Source of the DNA: JBBECJ01 sp963763325
Lineage (GTDB): Bacteria > Chloroflexota > Chloroflexia > Thermomicrobiales > CFX8
Length of the DNA stretch: 64,000 nt
NCBI GenBank assembly: GCA_963763325.1
Contig: CAVXOL010000018.1
Coordinates: forward strand, 124,001-188,000
Direction: 5' to 3'
A program made the position numbers and the translations under genes. Below, piece after piece: positions 10,173 through 19,733 of this stretch. Below the pieces are notes generated by a model. That model was not told the origin of the DNA. It made no database searches and worked only from the letters and a program-made list of their open reading frames with translations. Within the stretch, counting starts at the first letter, position 1. Each line of letters starts with the position of its first letter.

Positions 10173-10439
10173 CTATCCGGCGGCAGGAGCTCGTGCCGGG
10201 ACTCGCGGTGACAGACCGGCATCTTCGCCTGACGAGCGTCCAACGTCAAGGGATGTTTCGTTGTTCGCCGTTAGATACAACCGAGGCGTCGCTACCGATT
10301 CGCCCTCTTGCCATCGTTCACAGCGGTTCAGGAAACTCGGTAACTTGCCCCCATGCGATGATTCAGCAGATGCCTCCTGGCGATCGATCGCCAACCCGGA
10401 TAGCTCGCGATAGCCATCGATCGACACGACAACGACCAT
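10173..10439 (-). CDS. Hypothetical small protein, 88 residues (doubtful)
   Basis: A minus-strand frame beginning MVVVVSIDGYRELSGLAIDR, with GAGGAG six bases upstream of the ATG. I recognise no domain. Codon use is less GC-biased at third positions than in neighbouring genes, which argues either for foreign origin or for a non-coding stretch. It lies 61 bases upstream of the molybdopterin subunit gene on the same strand. Confidence 0.25.
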   Translation of the reverse strand: MVVVVSIDGYRELSGLAIDRQEASAESSHGGKLPSFLNRCERWQEGESVATPRLYLTANNETSLDVGRSSGEDAGLSPRVPARAPAAG

Positions 10440-10472
10440 GTCGACTCCTCGACGAGAGATCGTCTACGGCCC

Positions 10473-10538
10473 TTACGTCTCCACACTTCGTATCAGCTCA
10501 CTGAACGTCGGCCTTGATTCGCTACTCTTCCATGCCAT
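10473..10538 (-). CDS. Possible 21-residue leader peptide
   Basis: The frame MAWKSSESRPTFSELIRSVET follows a strong Shine-Dalgarno (AGGAGG, four bases before the ATG) and ends 33 bases before the next small frame. No family is recognised. It is reported because the ribosome site is near-perfect in a 496-base stretch (10112-10607) that otherwise holds no confident gene. Confidence 0.2.
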   Translation of the reverse strand: MAWKSSESRPTFSELIRSVET

Positions 10539-10607
10539 CGTGCCTCCTGTCGTGATCGGACATCCGTATACGACACGTAACTGGAGCAGCGTCATGCGAG
10601 TATCACA

Positions 10608-13600
10608 TCAGCGATGTTCCCTCTCAATCGCGGCGATAAGGTCAGACATTGATGCCTGGTACTCCGGGCGCGCAGCAACAACCGTATCGATCTCTGCCTG
10701 CGCGAGCACTACCAGATCGTCCCTCCCAAACGCCTCGACGCCCTCGACCTCTTCCCAGAGCGGATCGTTCAATTCATCGACGACCGCCTGAATCTCGTCA
10801 TTCCCGCTGTCGCCCTGAATCAACACGACCATCGCGAGCCGCACCTTTGCCAGCGGCTGCCGAGCATCCAACTCGATCCCACGGCGCAACAGATCCTCGG
10901 CGGACTGCGCGTCACCGGCCAGCAGGGCGACTATCCCCAGGTCGCTGTAGAGCTGCGGATACTGGTACGCATCACCAGCGTCAGAGATACCGTCCACGAA
11001 TGCTCGCCACGACGGCAGCAGATCCAGCGCTTCGTCGCCACGTTCCGGCTGTTCCGTCAACAGCGCCTGAAGCTCATCAAGCGCCTGTGCCGCCAGTGCT
11101 ATCCGCTCCTGCGCAGGTCGCTCGGACAGCAGTTCCAGGAAGTGGCCATACGCCTCATCTTTCGTGCCCGCGTCGTCCATCGCCAGCGCGTAGAGACCGA
11201 GTCTCGCCCAAGCTTCTGGATAGTCGGGATAGGTCTCCGTCGCCTGGCGTGCTGCCTCGACCGCGCCGGCTGCGTCACCGTCTCGGTAGAGCGCGTATGA
11301 CAACCCGTTCAACGCGTGAGCGTTCTCCGGGTTCAGATCCAGCGCAGCCCGATACGCTTCGGACGCCGGGCCATAGCTGCCGGTTGCGCTCAGCGCATCG
11401 CCGCGTTCGACCTCGCGCATGTCGGCGCACAGCGTCTGGTTGTGGTCCGCCCGCTCGCGGTAGTACTCTGTCACCTCCGTCTGGAGGCTGACGAACATCG
11501 CCCGCGGCTCCTGGGCCGCCTCGTTCTCATTGTTGAACAGGTGAATCAGCGCTTTCTTGACGTAGACGAACGAGGCCGCGTACTTCTCATCCGGCCCGTT
11601 CAGTGGCGCCGCCTCGACGACCGCCAGCGCCCGGTCGATCTCGGCCGTCCACTCATCGAAGACCGCCTGTGCGCGCTCGTCGTCGGTCGTGTCCTCGTCG
11701 CTCACATCCGTCTCGTAGAACAGGATCCGCGTCGCCTCGTACTCGAGCGCCTGGATGAAGTAGCTCCATGCCTCGATCACCCGCAAGCGGCTGCCCGCGT
11801 TCTCGTCCGCCCGTAGCTCGTCAGTGGCCTCGCGGACACGCGTCATGTCCTCGCCGATCCGGGCCAGATAGCGCTCAAACGTCGCAGTGTCGCCCGATTC
11901 CTGAAGCACTGGCAGGTGGTAGTACAGCAACTCCATCCGCTCGACATACAGTCCCGCCAGCGCCATCCGCGCGCCGAGGTTGTCGGGATCGAGCTCAAAG
12001 GCGACGATCCGATACTCCTCGATCGCCTGCCCGAGCGCTTCGACGGCGGCGTCATGATGTGCGGGATCGGCCTTCCAGAAGGTGCTGCTCTTGGTCGTGT
12101 TGATCTCATCACCGATACTGACGGCGGTGCTGTCGATGAGATGACCGTCGCTTCGCAGTTTCGCGTATATCTCCGCGTCTCAGGTGCGCTCGCTGATTGG
12201 TTGGATCGATCGCAATCAGTTCGGCGAAGAGCGCTTCAGCCTCACTGATATAGAATGGCTCGACGTAGAGCCTGCTGCTCAACGCGCGCAACAGCATCGT
12301 GTTCGCTGCCAGATCGCGAACATTTGTCTCGTCTGGTCGCAGCTCCATCGCTCGCTCGATGCCTGCCTCGGCAAGGTCTGGGCGATTCTGAAGCAACTGA
12401 ATTGCAGCCACGAGCGTTAGCGCATGGGTATTGGTCGGATCGACGGATAGCGCGCGTTCGGTTGCCGCGAGTGCGCCGCGCAATCTCCCGCCAATCCTCG
12501 GGCTGCCGCTTCCTGAATCGCAGCCTTGTCGTCATCCGGGTCGGCTCCAGCACCGATTGCCTCTGCCTCGTCGATCGCGCGCGCTTCCCAGTGCTGCTGC
12601 TCATCAATGTCGCCCCGCACGCGGTGGATATCGGCGATCATCGCATAGACCTGTGCATACGTGACCCGAATGTCGCCTGGCCGTTCAAGCTGCTGCTGGC
12701 GTGAGAGCAGATCTTCCCGCAGGCCGAGTGCTTCCTCAAATAGCGCCTGCGCTTCGTCAGCCCATGCACTGTCATTTTGAGTTAGACGAATTCGGCCCAG
12801 ATCAAGGTAGGATTGCGCCAGAATCAACACGTCCTGAGCCGGGATTCGCCCAGTCTCCATCCGATCCTCGTACACATCGATGACACGCTGGTAGGCATCA
12901 ACCGCCTCGTTATGCTGTGATGTGTACCAGTAGGCGCTGCCCAGGTAATGATCGATCAGTCCGACATCGCGACCAGCGCTGTCGGCCGTGCGCGCTTCCT
13001 CCAGCAGTTGGATCGCCTCACGGTAGCGCCCTTCGTCGTGGGCGATGATCCCTGCTGTCGCGTCCACCAGTTGCGCCAGTGACGCCGTCCGCAGGACCGG
13101 CACTGGCACGCTCTGCTGGATGATGATCCCACCCTGCTGGACGACCGTCTCACTCTCGTCGCTACTAACCGGCGATGTTCCGACCGTCACGCCGACGGCC
13201 GGATCGGTGAAGACGACGTAGGCAGTGTACTGTTGCTGGTCGTCCTGCTCATCCTCGCGGTAGATAACGACCGCCCGCGCCCCGATCCGGTCACCCATCT
13301 CGCGCGCATTCTCGATGTCCCCGGCGTCGAACTTGACCGGCAACTCGCGAATCACGATCCGGTCGCTGTCGCCCTGGACGAACAGCGCCTCCTCCAGCTC
13401 CTCGGAGATCGACGCCGCCGCCGCCTCCCGTGTCAGCGCGATTCCGACCGCGTCGTCCGGAATCGGCAGCTCCACCCGCCAGAGATACTGCTGGTACGCG
13501 AAGGCACCAAGCACCAGCGCCAGTGACCCAACCAGAAACCCAATCGAGCGAATGCTGACGAACTGCCCCGTGAACTGGACCGCGGCGGGAGCCGGTCGGC

Positions 13601-14447
13601 CCGGCCGGTACTCGGTCGCGCTCTGCCGGATCAGGATCGCCGCAACCAGCGCAACCACGATCAGCCCCGCCAACCCCAGCAACGACAGCTCGTTGACCGC
13701 CGACAGTTCGAGGATCGTCCCCTTCAGGCTGTCCAGCAGTTGCGGGTTCGTGAAGACGTTGGCCGAGAATCCGGAACTTACATACTGGTAGAGGAACAGC
13801 CCAGCAATACCGGTCACAACTGAGGCAACTACGCCGGTATACGGTCGCGGCGGCATCTTCAGCTTGGGGAAAACCTGCGGCAGATCGGGCGCGATCAGCT
13901 GGTAAACCGGCTCGCGCTGGGCGAGGTCCTTCAGCCGCACCTCCCCAAGCATCCGCAGCGAGATATCGTCCGGCAGCCGCTCACTCTCCAGCCCGCTCTC
14001 AGCCGCGTTCGAGAGCAACACCTGCCCGCCGTGCCCGGTCGCCAGCAACCGGGCGACCCGGTTGACCGGCGGCCCGAAGTAGTCGTTGTCCCGGAACTCC
14101 GGCTCACCAGTGTTGAGGGCGATCCGCACCCGAATCGGCCCTGTGTCGCCCCAATCAGCGGCGCCAAGCGCCCGTTGCGCCTCAAGCGCGGCATTCAGCC
14201 CATCGGTTGGCGTTGGGAAGGCAGCGCAGAACGCATCGCCGATCGTCTTGAAGACATAGCCGCTATGGGCGGCGATCGCCGCGCGCATGATCTGGTCGTG
14301 CCGCGCCAAGTTGACGGCCATCGTGTCAGGAAAGCGCTCCCAGAGCTTGGTACTCCCCTGGATATCGGTAAACAGAAAGGTCACGAATCCGGTCGGTGGC
14401 GGATTCCCCTGCCGCGCGTCCGCGCGCTCCTCGCTCGTGCTTGTCAT
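10608..14447 (-). CDS. Class III nucleotidyl cyclase fused to membrane helices and TPR repeats (two frameshifts)
   Basis: A very large signalling protein of about 1280 residues. Residues about 20-160 form a class III adenylate/guanylate cyclase domain: metal-binding Asp in FLFTDIQGST, second Asp in FKTIGDAF, and Asn/Arg in GPPVNRVARL. Three hydrophobic segments follow (about residues 205-225, 255-275 and 300-320), then a long region rich in tetratricopeptide repeats up to the end. The design suggests a cyclase whose activity is tuned by protein partners. Frame breaks near 12480 and 12170 interrupt the TPR region; frames on both sides continue the same repeat pattern. The gene stands alone on the minus strand. 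Confidence 0.8.
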
Positions 14448-14645
14448 TGTGGCGGCTCCTGATACCCCATTGCATTGTCTGGAATGTAGCGACTGGCCAC
14501 CGGCCCGCCATCGCTACCTCTGCCAGATTTTCGCTGTACAAAAGAACAGGATACAGGCATTTCCTCCAACGGCAAGCTGAGATCGACCTCGCGTCGACCC
14601 AGTTCCGAATCTCACAGTTCAAGCTGATAGCTGACCGGCTGACCC

Positions 14646-15264
14646 CTACCCCCAACTCACAATCTCATACACCTCGTGAGTCGGTGAACTGGTCAGGAAG
14701 CCGCTGCGGCGGACGAGGTAGGCCTGGGCGTGGACCTGATCGTCAGTCGCGGCGATGGCTCTCCGCGAATCCCAGACGCCGACGATCACGACCTTCGCCA
14801 ATGTCCGGTTTGCCAGCAGCATCGATCCCAGGTGAGAGCGGTTGTCACCCGGGTCCTCGACCATCGGCTTCAGCATCGACAATGCCGCGTCCCAGTGCTG
14901 AGGCTGCACCTGTCCCGTCGTCACGCGTGCCCAGAGACGTGGTTCGGACGAGTTCTCGGGCCGTTCCGGAAGCGTCGATACGAGGACATCATGCGTCTCC
15001 CTCGACATCGACCCACCGATCAGATGCCCGTAGCTTGAAAGGTTCTGGACATACTCGATTCGTAGCCCGCTCGCCTCCCGGTCCTGCGCACGTTCCCAGA
15101 ACAGAGAGCATGATCACCTTGCCGGTCGAACGCTGCGTCATCGCGAACGTCATCAAATACCCCGGCCAGCTCTGAATCATCGGCAGCGTCTCGGCCTTGT
15201 ACCGTTCCAGCGCCTCTGGGATCGCGTCGGCCCGGAAGCCGATCGCGTTCAGCCTGGCGTGCAT
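14646..15264 (-). CDS. Tandem antibiotic-biosynthesis-monooxygenase-fold protein (one frameshift)
   Basis: About 205 residues. Each half looks like a dimeric alpha/beta barrel (ABM-type) unit: MHARLNAIGFRADAIPEALERYKAETLPMIQSWPGYL in the first, RLWARVTTGQVQPQHWDAALSMLKPMVEDPG in the second. The ATG at 15264 has GGAGG seven bases upstream. A missing base near 15100 breaks the frame; correcting it gives SVWERAQDREASGLRIEYVQNL between the halves. The first half matches the family better than the second. Substrate unknown; many members are heme- or aromatic-compound-related. Confidence 0.6.
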
Positions 15265-15372
15265 GGCCACCTCCACCAGAGGCGCCGGGGCTGATCAGTC
15301 GTTACGTCCCGGGCGACGGCTATCTCCATCCGCACGCAGTCTGGCTCCAATCTCCCGATCGCGGTTCCCGTG

Positions 15373-15624
15373 TCAATGCTCTTCAACCCCCGGCGGATGA
15401 AACCCACGACGCGGCGGGTGGGCGTGGCCGAAACCACCGTGGTTGTGCCAGATCGGGCGAACGTCGTTCGGATCGGCCTTGAAGAGGAACTTCGGCGCGG
15501 TGTAGATGCGGCGGGCGGGCTTGCCACAAAATGGACAATCGGCCGGCTCTCCAGCCTCATGGACCGGACGCTCGACATCAAACGCCTGCTCGCACTCGTC
15601 GCACCTGAAATCGTATCGTCGCAC
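15373..15624 (-). CDS. FmdB-family zinc ribbon protein
   Basis: An 83-residue protein with the FmdB/CxxC_CxxC_SSSS layout: RYDFRCDECEQAFDVERPV, then CPFCGKPARRIYTAPKFLFK. The two CxxC pairs (residues 8-11 and 30-33) should bind one zinc. The GTG start at 15624 has GAGG upstream. The C-terminus is His/Pro/Gly-rich (HNHGGFGHAHPP), unusual for the family and a possible extra metal-binding tail. Function in the family is poorly known. It is transcribed divergently from the PadR gene across a 313-base gap. Confidence 0.8.
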   Translation of the reverse strand: MRRYDFRCDECEQAFDVERPVHEAGEPADCPFCGKPARRIYTAPKFLFKADPNDVRPIWHNHGGFGHAHPPRRGFHPPGVEEH

Positions 15625-15902
15625 CCATCCACCTCTCAGCCACAGTTGTCTTTCAACATCATCCTACTCGATATAGATGCTCGGAAATTCCATCGCCTGA
15701 CGCGCTGGATGTCGTTATGTCACATGCTCCACACGCTTGAAATTTGGAGCGCATGCCAATCAGGTGGGATGTCCCGCAGTGCCAGCTTGGCACGAAGAGT
15801 CGCACGAGCATCACAATATTTTCTGTGTGGGAGTCACAGAGCGTGGTCTCGTTGCGCGACGCAACCGAAGTATCGAATGTTCAACGACTCCGCCCACCCC
15901 AA

Positions 15903-15931
15903 TTGACATTGGGAAGATATCTTCCTATACT
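15903..15931 (+). promoter_or_regulatory. Near-consensus promoter with palindromic operator in its spacer
   Basis: TTGACA at 15903-15908, exactly 17 bases, then TATACT at 15926-15931. The spacer holds a perfect 14-bp palindrome GGAAGATATCTTCC (15912-15925) abutting the -10. The predicted transcription start is about 15937-15938, which coincides with the ATG of the PadR gene, so the mRNA may be leaderless. The palindrome is a natural binding site for the PadR protein it drives. Confidence 0.75.
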
Positions 15932-15937
15932 GTGTCC

Positions 15938-16294
15938 ATGAGACGCAAACCAGGCACGCTGATCCCGATCGAAGAAGATATTCTCGTCGCCGGACTGCAA
16001 TTGCGGCAGGCTGGCGTTCCGCACTTCCATGGCTTCCTTATCGCCAAAGAGATCATGCATGGTGCCGATGCACGCCGGCTCACTGCTCAAGGCACGCTGT
16101 ACAAAGCACTCGACCGGCTGGAGCGTGCGAAGTTGCTTGAGCGGTGGTGGGAAGACCCAGAGATCGCCGTTCGCGAGCAACGCCCGCGACGCCGCCTGTA
16201 CCAGGTAACGGGGTTGGGCGAGCAGGCTCTTGCCGAGGCTGTCCACGTCCGTCAAATGACTGTCCCCCGCCGCATCGTGTTGGAGGGGGAATGA
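15938..16294 (+). CDS. PadR-family transcriptional regulator
   Basis: A 118-residue winged-helix repressor. The N-terminal PadR domain shows the pattern GFLIAKEIM, then GTLYKALDRLERAKLLERWWED and the wing RPRRRLYQVTGLGEQALAEA. The ATG at 15938 is chosen because it coincides with the start of transcription predicted from a near-consensus promoter, and no ribosome site precedes it. PadR proteins usually repress their own operon and a neighbouring membrane protein gene; here the membrane protein gene overlaps by ATGA. The inducer is unknown. Confidence 0.85.
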   Translation: MRRKPGTLIPIEEDILVAGLQLRQAGVPHFHGFLIAKEIMHGADARRLTAQGTLYKALDRLERAKLLERWWEDPEIAVREQRPRRRLYQVTGLGEQALAEAVHVRQMTVPRRIVLEGE

Positions 16295-16980
16295 GCGACC
16301 TGGCTGAGCGTTTGTCGGTCCGACTGGCCCGTGCTTGGGTGGCCGTCTACACGCATGGCTTGCCGGTCGACTACCGGGATGCGCGGCGCGCGGAGATTTC
16401 GTCCGACCTGTGGGAGCACTGCCATGACGGTTCAGTGGACGGATTAGGAGGTGTAGACGCACGCGTGCTGGGTCGAGTGATCGCAGGGATGCCGGCAGAT
16501 ATCGCATGGCGGGTCGAGGAACGACGACACATCCGGAATGGGAGTGCCATGGCCGCATCGTCGCACGGTTCGTGGGCACAGCGGCACCTGATTATCATCA
16601 TTCCCTGCATCACGGTGCTGGCAATGGTGGTAATGCTGGCGGCGCTTCCGAGTGTAGTTGCGGCACTGGTTGCGGGCATGATGGCCCTCGCTCTAATCAG
16701 TCTGATTCGCGGAATCGTGGGGAGTCCAATTGGCACTTCGTTAGGAAAGGGTACCCACATGGATACTGGAATCGACCATCGCCGACGCACCACGCTGCTG
16801 ATTGTGCTCGCACTAAGCGTGATCGTCCTGGCCGGAACGTATGCGTACGCGACTTCGTTGGATCACTGGGGCGATACGAAAACGCTGATCTTCACCGTTC
16901 TGAGCTTGTCATCACTCGCCGTCGGCGTTGGAGCACTGATCCTGCTGGTCGCCGATATCGCTCGATCTCACCGGCACTGA
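16291..16980 (+). CDS. PadR-associated membrane protein
   Basis: A 229-residue protein. The N-terminal 75 residues are soluble (RLARAWVAVYTHGLPVDYRDARRAEISSDLWEHCHDG), a motif seen in membrane proteins encoded next to PadR regulators. About four membrane segments follow (near residues 94-112, 112-135, 168-190 and 197-220). It overlaps the PadR stop by ATGA, so the two are co-translated and presumably co-regulated. A transport or stress role is possible; nothing in the sequence fixes it. A terminator follows directly. Confidence 0.75.
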   Translation: MSDLAERLSVRLARAWVAVYTHGLPVDYRDARRAEISSDLWEHCHDGSVDGLGGVDARVLGRVIAGMPADIAWRVEERRHIRNGSAMAASSHGSWAQRHLIIIIPCITVLAMVVMLAALPSVVAALVAGMMALALISLIRGIVGSPIGTSLGKGTHMDTGIDHRRRTTLLIVLALSVIVLAGTYAYATSLDHWGDTKTLIFTVLSLSSLAVGVGALILLVADIARSHRH

Positions 16981-16993
16981 GGCGCAACAACGG

Positions 16994-17045
16994 ATAACCG
17001 ACGCACGTCGTCCTAGTGTCGAGGACGCCGTGCGTCGGTTATTTC
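16994..17045 (+). terminator. Intrinsic terminator after the PadR operon
   Basis: A perfect 14-bp stem (ATAACCGACGCACG at 16994-17007 with 17029-17042) with a further inner GTCCT/AGGAC pairing and a short T-rich tail. Confidence 0.8.
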
Positions 17046-17106
17046 ACGACCACTGGACATCTGCGGCACAGTTCGTACGGTCAGGTATGGACTCAAAGCT
17101 CGTCTC

Positions 17107-17135
17107 TGGACATCGCATTTGATACTGGGTATCAT
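17107..17135 (+). promoter_or_regulatory. Promoter overlapped by a palindromic operator (metalloregulator-type)
   Basis: TGGACA at 17107-17112, a 17-base spacer, and TATCAT at 17130-17135. The palindrome TGATAC-TGG-GTATCA (17120-17134) covers the -10 box. It stands 49 bases before a Zn/Mn-type ABC transporter gene, so a Zur-, MntR- or Fur-type repressor is the obvious candidate; I cannot assign which. Confidence 0.5.
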
Positions 17136-17183
17136 AATGGCTGCAATGACGCACCATATGCCGTTGTCAGGTGACAGAGTGAT

Positions 17184-18011
17184 ATGACCAGCAATCTTCG
17201 CATCAGTGATCCACTCGTCCGCGTTGACAACATCGCTGTGTCGTACGGCGACCGCATCGCCCTCGACGGTGTCTCTCTCGACCTGCACGCGGGCGAAGTG
17301 GTCAGCCTCGTCGGCCCGAACGGAGCCGGCAAGAGCACACTCCTGAAGGTCATCGCCGGTGTCGTCCGTCCCGAACGTGGTCGGGTTACATTCGGCGCAA
17401 CCCTTGGTGGAGATCCTCGACGCCAGGTCGTCTACGTCCCGCAGCGCGACCGAATCGACTGGACTCTCCCGGCCAGTGTCCGCGACCTCGTCCTGATGGG
17501 CTCCTACCACGGCGTCAGCCGCTGGCGACCCCTCGGCCGCTCACTGGAACAGGCGGCCGAACGCGCGCTGGCGATCGTCAAGATGGAGCACCACTGCGAC
17601 ACCCAGATCGGACGCCTCTCCGGTGGCCAGCAGCAACGCGTCATCCTCGCCCGTGCCCTGATCCGCCCGGCCGCCGTCTACCTGCTCGACGAGCCGTTCA
17701 CCGGCGTCGATGCCCCGACCGAAGCGATGTTCGAGCAGGTCATCGACGACCTGCGCCGCGACGGCGCATGCGTCGCCCTCGCGACCCACAATCTCGACTG
17801 CGCCCGCGACACCAGCAACCGCATCTGCATGCTCAACCGCCGGATCGTCGCTCTCGGCCCGCCGCACGAGACGCTCGTCCCGCTCAACATCGCCGTCGCC
17901 TTCGGTGACATCTCCGCCCTCCACATGCATGGCGACAGCGCCGGCGACAGCGCTCACGTCCATCCCCACCCGCGCCCGCATGAGGAGGTCGCCACCGGCG
18001 CCGATGACTAA
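17184..18011 (+). CDS. Metal ABC transporter ATP-binding protein (ZnuC/MntB type)
   Basis: A 275-residue ATPase energising metal import at the inner membrane. Walker A is GPNGAGKST, the signature is LSGGQQQR, Walker B is VYLLDEPFTGVD, and the switch His is in ALATHNLD. The family motif QRDRIDWTLPASVRDLVLMG points to the Mn/Zn subfamily. The C-terminal tail is His-rich (MHGDSAGDSAHVHPHPRPHEE), a likely metal-binding or metal-sensing tail. It overlaps the permease gene by eight bases. No substrate-binding lipoprotein gene is adjacent. Confidence 0.9.
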   Translation: MTSNLRISDPLVRVDNIAVSYGDRIALDGVSLDLHAGEVVSLVGPNGAGKSTLLKVIAGVVRPERGRVTFGATLGGDPRRQVVYVPQRDRIDWTLPASVRDLVLMGSYHGVSRWRPLGRSLEQAAERALAIVKMEHHCDTQIGRLSGGQQQRVILARALIRPAAVYLLDEPFTGVDAPTEAMFEQVIDDLRRDGACVALATHNLDCARDTSNRICMLNRRIVALGPPHETLVPLNIAVAFGDISALHMHGDSAGDSAHVHPHPRPHEEVATGADD

Positions 18012-18873
18012 CCCGGCCTTCATCGACTGGCTCACCCGCCCCTGGGAGCGGATGTTCATGCAGCACGCCTTCCTGGCGATCATCGTCGTCGGGATCGTCT
18101 GCGGGGTCATCGGCTGCTTCGTCGTGCTGCGTGGGATGGCCTTCGTCGGCGATGCCTTCGCGCATGCTGTCTTCCCCGGCGTCGTCATCGCCTTTCTACT
18201 CGGGGGCAGCATATTCATCGGCGCGCTGCTGGCGGCTGTCGTCGTTTCGCTGCTGATCGGCTGGCTCAGTCAGACCGAACGCCTGCGTGAGGACACGGCA
18301 ATCGGCGTCATGTTCGCCGGTGCCTTCGCGCTCGGCATTGCGCTCATCAGCACGACCAGCTCCTATACCCGCGACCTGACCTCGTTCCTGCTCGGCAACA
18401 TCCTCAGCGTGTCGCGCTCCGACCTGCTGCTGACAGCCGCGATCGGTGCTGGTGTCCTGACAGTCCTTGCCATCTTCCGTCGCGAGATGATCCTGATCAC
18501 CTTCGACCGTACCCTCGCCGCGTCGCTCGGTGTCCACCTCTGGCGCTACGACCAGCTCTTCCTCGTCCTGCTGGCTCTCGCGATCGTCACTGCCCTTCAG
18601 ACGGTCGGCAACATCCTTGTCCTCGCGATGCTCGTCACCCCGGCCGCGACCGCTCGCCTGATCGCCGACCGCCTGCCTCGGATGCTAGCCCTCTCCGCCA
18701 CGATCGGCGCCCTCTCCGGTGTCGGCGGCCTGTATCTCTCCTACTACCGCAACGTCGCCTCTGGCGCCGCCGTCGTCCTCGTCGCCACCGCCGTCTTCTT
18801 CCTCGTCTGGGCCACCGTCAACCTCGCCCAACCTCTCCGCCGGGCTACTCGCCGCCACCTGTTATCGTCCTGA
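18004..18873 (+). CDS. Metal ABC transporter permease (ZnuB/MntC-type, ABC-3 family)
   Basis: A 289-residue polytopic membrane protein with about eight hydrophobic helices. Family patterns include GCFVVLRGMAFVGDAFAHAVFPGVV near residues 38-62 and GNILVLAMLVTPAATARLI near 201-219. The ATG at 18004 lies inside the end of the ATPase gene (ATGACTAA overlap). The pair forms the importer core; the periplasmic binding protein must be encoded elsewhere or be lost. Confidence 0.9.
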   Translation: MTNPAFIDWLTRPWERMFMQHAFLAIIVVGIVCGVIGCFVVLRGMAFVGDAFAHAVFPGVVIAFLLGGSIFIGALLAAVVVSLLIGWLSQTERLREDTAIGVMFAGAFALGIALISTTSSYTRDLTSFLLGNILSVSRSDLLLTAAIGAGVLTVLAIFRREMILITFDRTLAASLGVHLWRYDQLFLVLLALAIVTALQTVGNILVLAMLVTPAATARLIADRLPRMLALSATIGALSGVGGLYLSYYRNVASGAAVVLVATAVFFLVWATVNLAQPLRRATRRHLLSS

Positions 18874-18951
18874 CCTGCTGCGACGACGCCCCTTCGTCGG
18901 GGTGACAAAGGGTCGGCGCAGGTCCATCGAAGACGAGCGCGCATCGTAGCC

Positions 18952-18980
18952 TTTACGACCCGAAGGCGCGCAGATATGCT
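18952..18980 (+). promoter_or_regulatory. Possible promoter of the SnoaL-like gene
   Basis: TTTACG at 18952-18957, 17 bases, TATGCT at 18975-18980; the ATG is 46 bases downstream of the -10. Confidence 0.4.
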
Positions 18981-19025
18981 GGCCCGTGCATCGAACCAAC
19001 GGAACTGCAACGAAAGGGGCAGCCG

Positions 19026-19400
19026 ATGCAGACTGACACTTCGGTCCAGACCGACATCGCCATCCTGCATGCATTGAATGAGGACTACATCCGCTCGGTC
19101 CAGCACTCAGATGTCGAGCGGTTCGACGAAATTCTGGCTGACGACTTCTATTGCAGTAACCCCGACGGCTCGCTCGTCGATCGTGCCAGCTTCTTGCGCC
19201 AGACCGCCAGTCCGATCACGATCTCGAACCTTCAGGCACTCGACGTCATCGTTCGCGTGTTCGGCGATGTGGCCATCATCCACGCCCGCACGACCTACGA
19301 ACTCCCCGACGGCCAACCCGGAGCGGGCCGTTACACCGACTGCTGGGCACGCATCGATGGCCGCTGGCTGGCAGTCTCCGCGCATGTCACCCGTGCCTGA
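19026..19400 (+). CDS. SnoaL-like/DUF4440 nuclear-transport-factor-2-fold protein
   Basis: A 124-residue protein with the cone-shaped NTF2 fold pattern: ILHALNEDYIRSVQHSDVERFDEILADDFYCSNPDGSLVDRASFL, then a beta-sheet core with DVAIIHARTTYE and a final strand DGRWLAVSAHVTR. GAAAGGGG precedes the ATG by seven bases. Members are enzymes or ligand-binding proteins of many kinds; no catalytic set is evident here. It stands alone between the metal transporter and a minus-strand gene. Confidence 0.75.
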   Translation: MQTDTSVQTDIAILHALNEDYIRSVQHSDVERFDEILADDFYCSNPDGSLVDRASFLRQTASPITISNLQALDVIVRVFGDVAIIHARTTYELPDGQPGAGRYTDCWARIDGRWLAVSAHVTRA

Positions 19401-19408
19401 GCAAGGGC

Positions 19409-19434
19409 ACCGGCGCGGACGATGACGCGCCGGT
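19409..19434. terminator. Hairpin after the SnoaL-like gene
   Basis: A perfect 9-bp stem ACCGGCGCG/CGCGCCGGT with an eight-base loop, nine bases after the stop. No U-tract is present, so termination is uncertain. Confidence 0.35.
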
Positions 19435-19480
19435 ACGATCGACGGTGGGTACCCTGCTCAAGCGCACGTCGCGGGGAAGA

Positions 19481-19627
19481 CTAGAAGATATCCAGGGCAA
19501 CATTCAGGAGGTAGAAACCGACGACCACCAACAGGATGATGCCGAAGAACGCGGCTAGCGCGGCCCCGGTCATCCGGTTTGTCTTGGGATCTTCCATATT
19601 GAACTGTCCGTTGCGTGGCTCTTCCAT
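19481..19627 (-). CDS. 48-residue single-span membrane protein
   Basis: A short minus-strand gene. It reads MEEPRNGQFNMEDPKTNRMT and then one strongly hydrophobic helix (about residues 21-46) ending at NVALDIF. The ATG at 19627 has GAGGAG about eight bases upstream. Soluble charged N-terminus plus a single C-terminal span resembles small accessory membrane proteins. No family is recognised. It is followed, in the minus direction, by the hairpin at 19409-19434. Confidence 0.55.
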   Translation of the reverse strand: MEEPRNGQFNMEDPKTNRMTGAALAAFFGIILLVVVGFYLLNVALDIF

Positions 19628-19733
19628 CGCATTTGCTCCTCACTGCTATCAGCACATCGTGCTGCCATATAGGCGCAGATGACGTGCCAGCAAGGTCGGG
19701 CTTCCTGATGGGTACGCATTGGGGCGACCAGTG

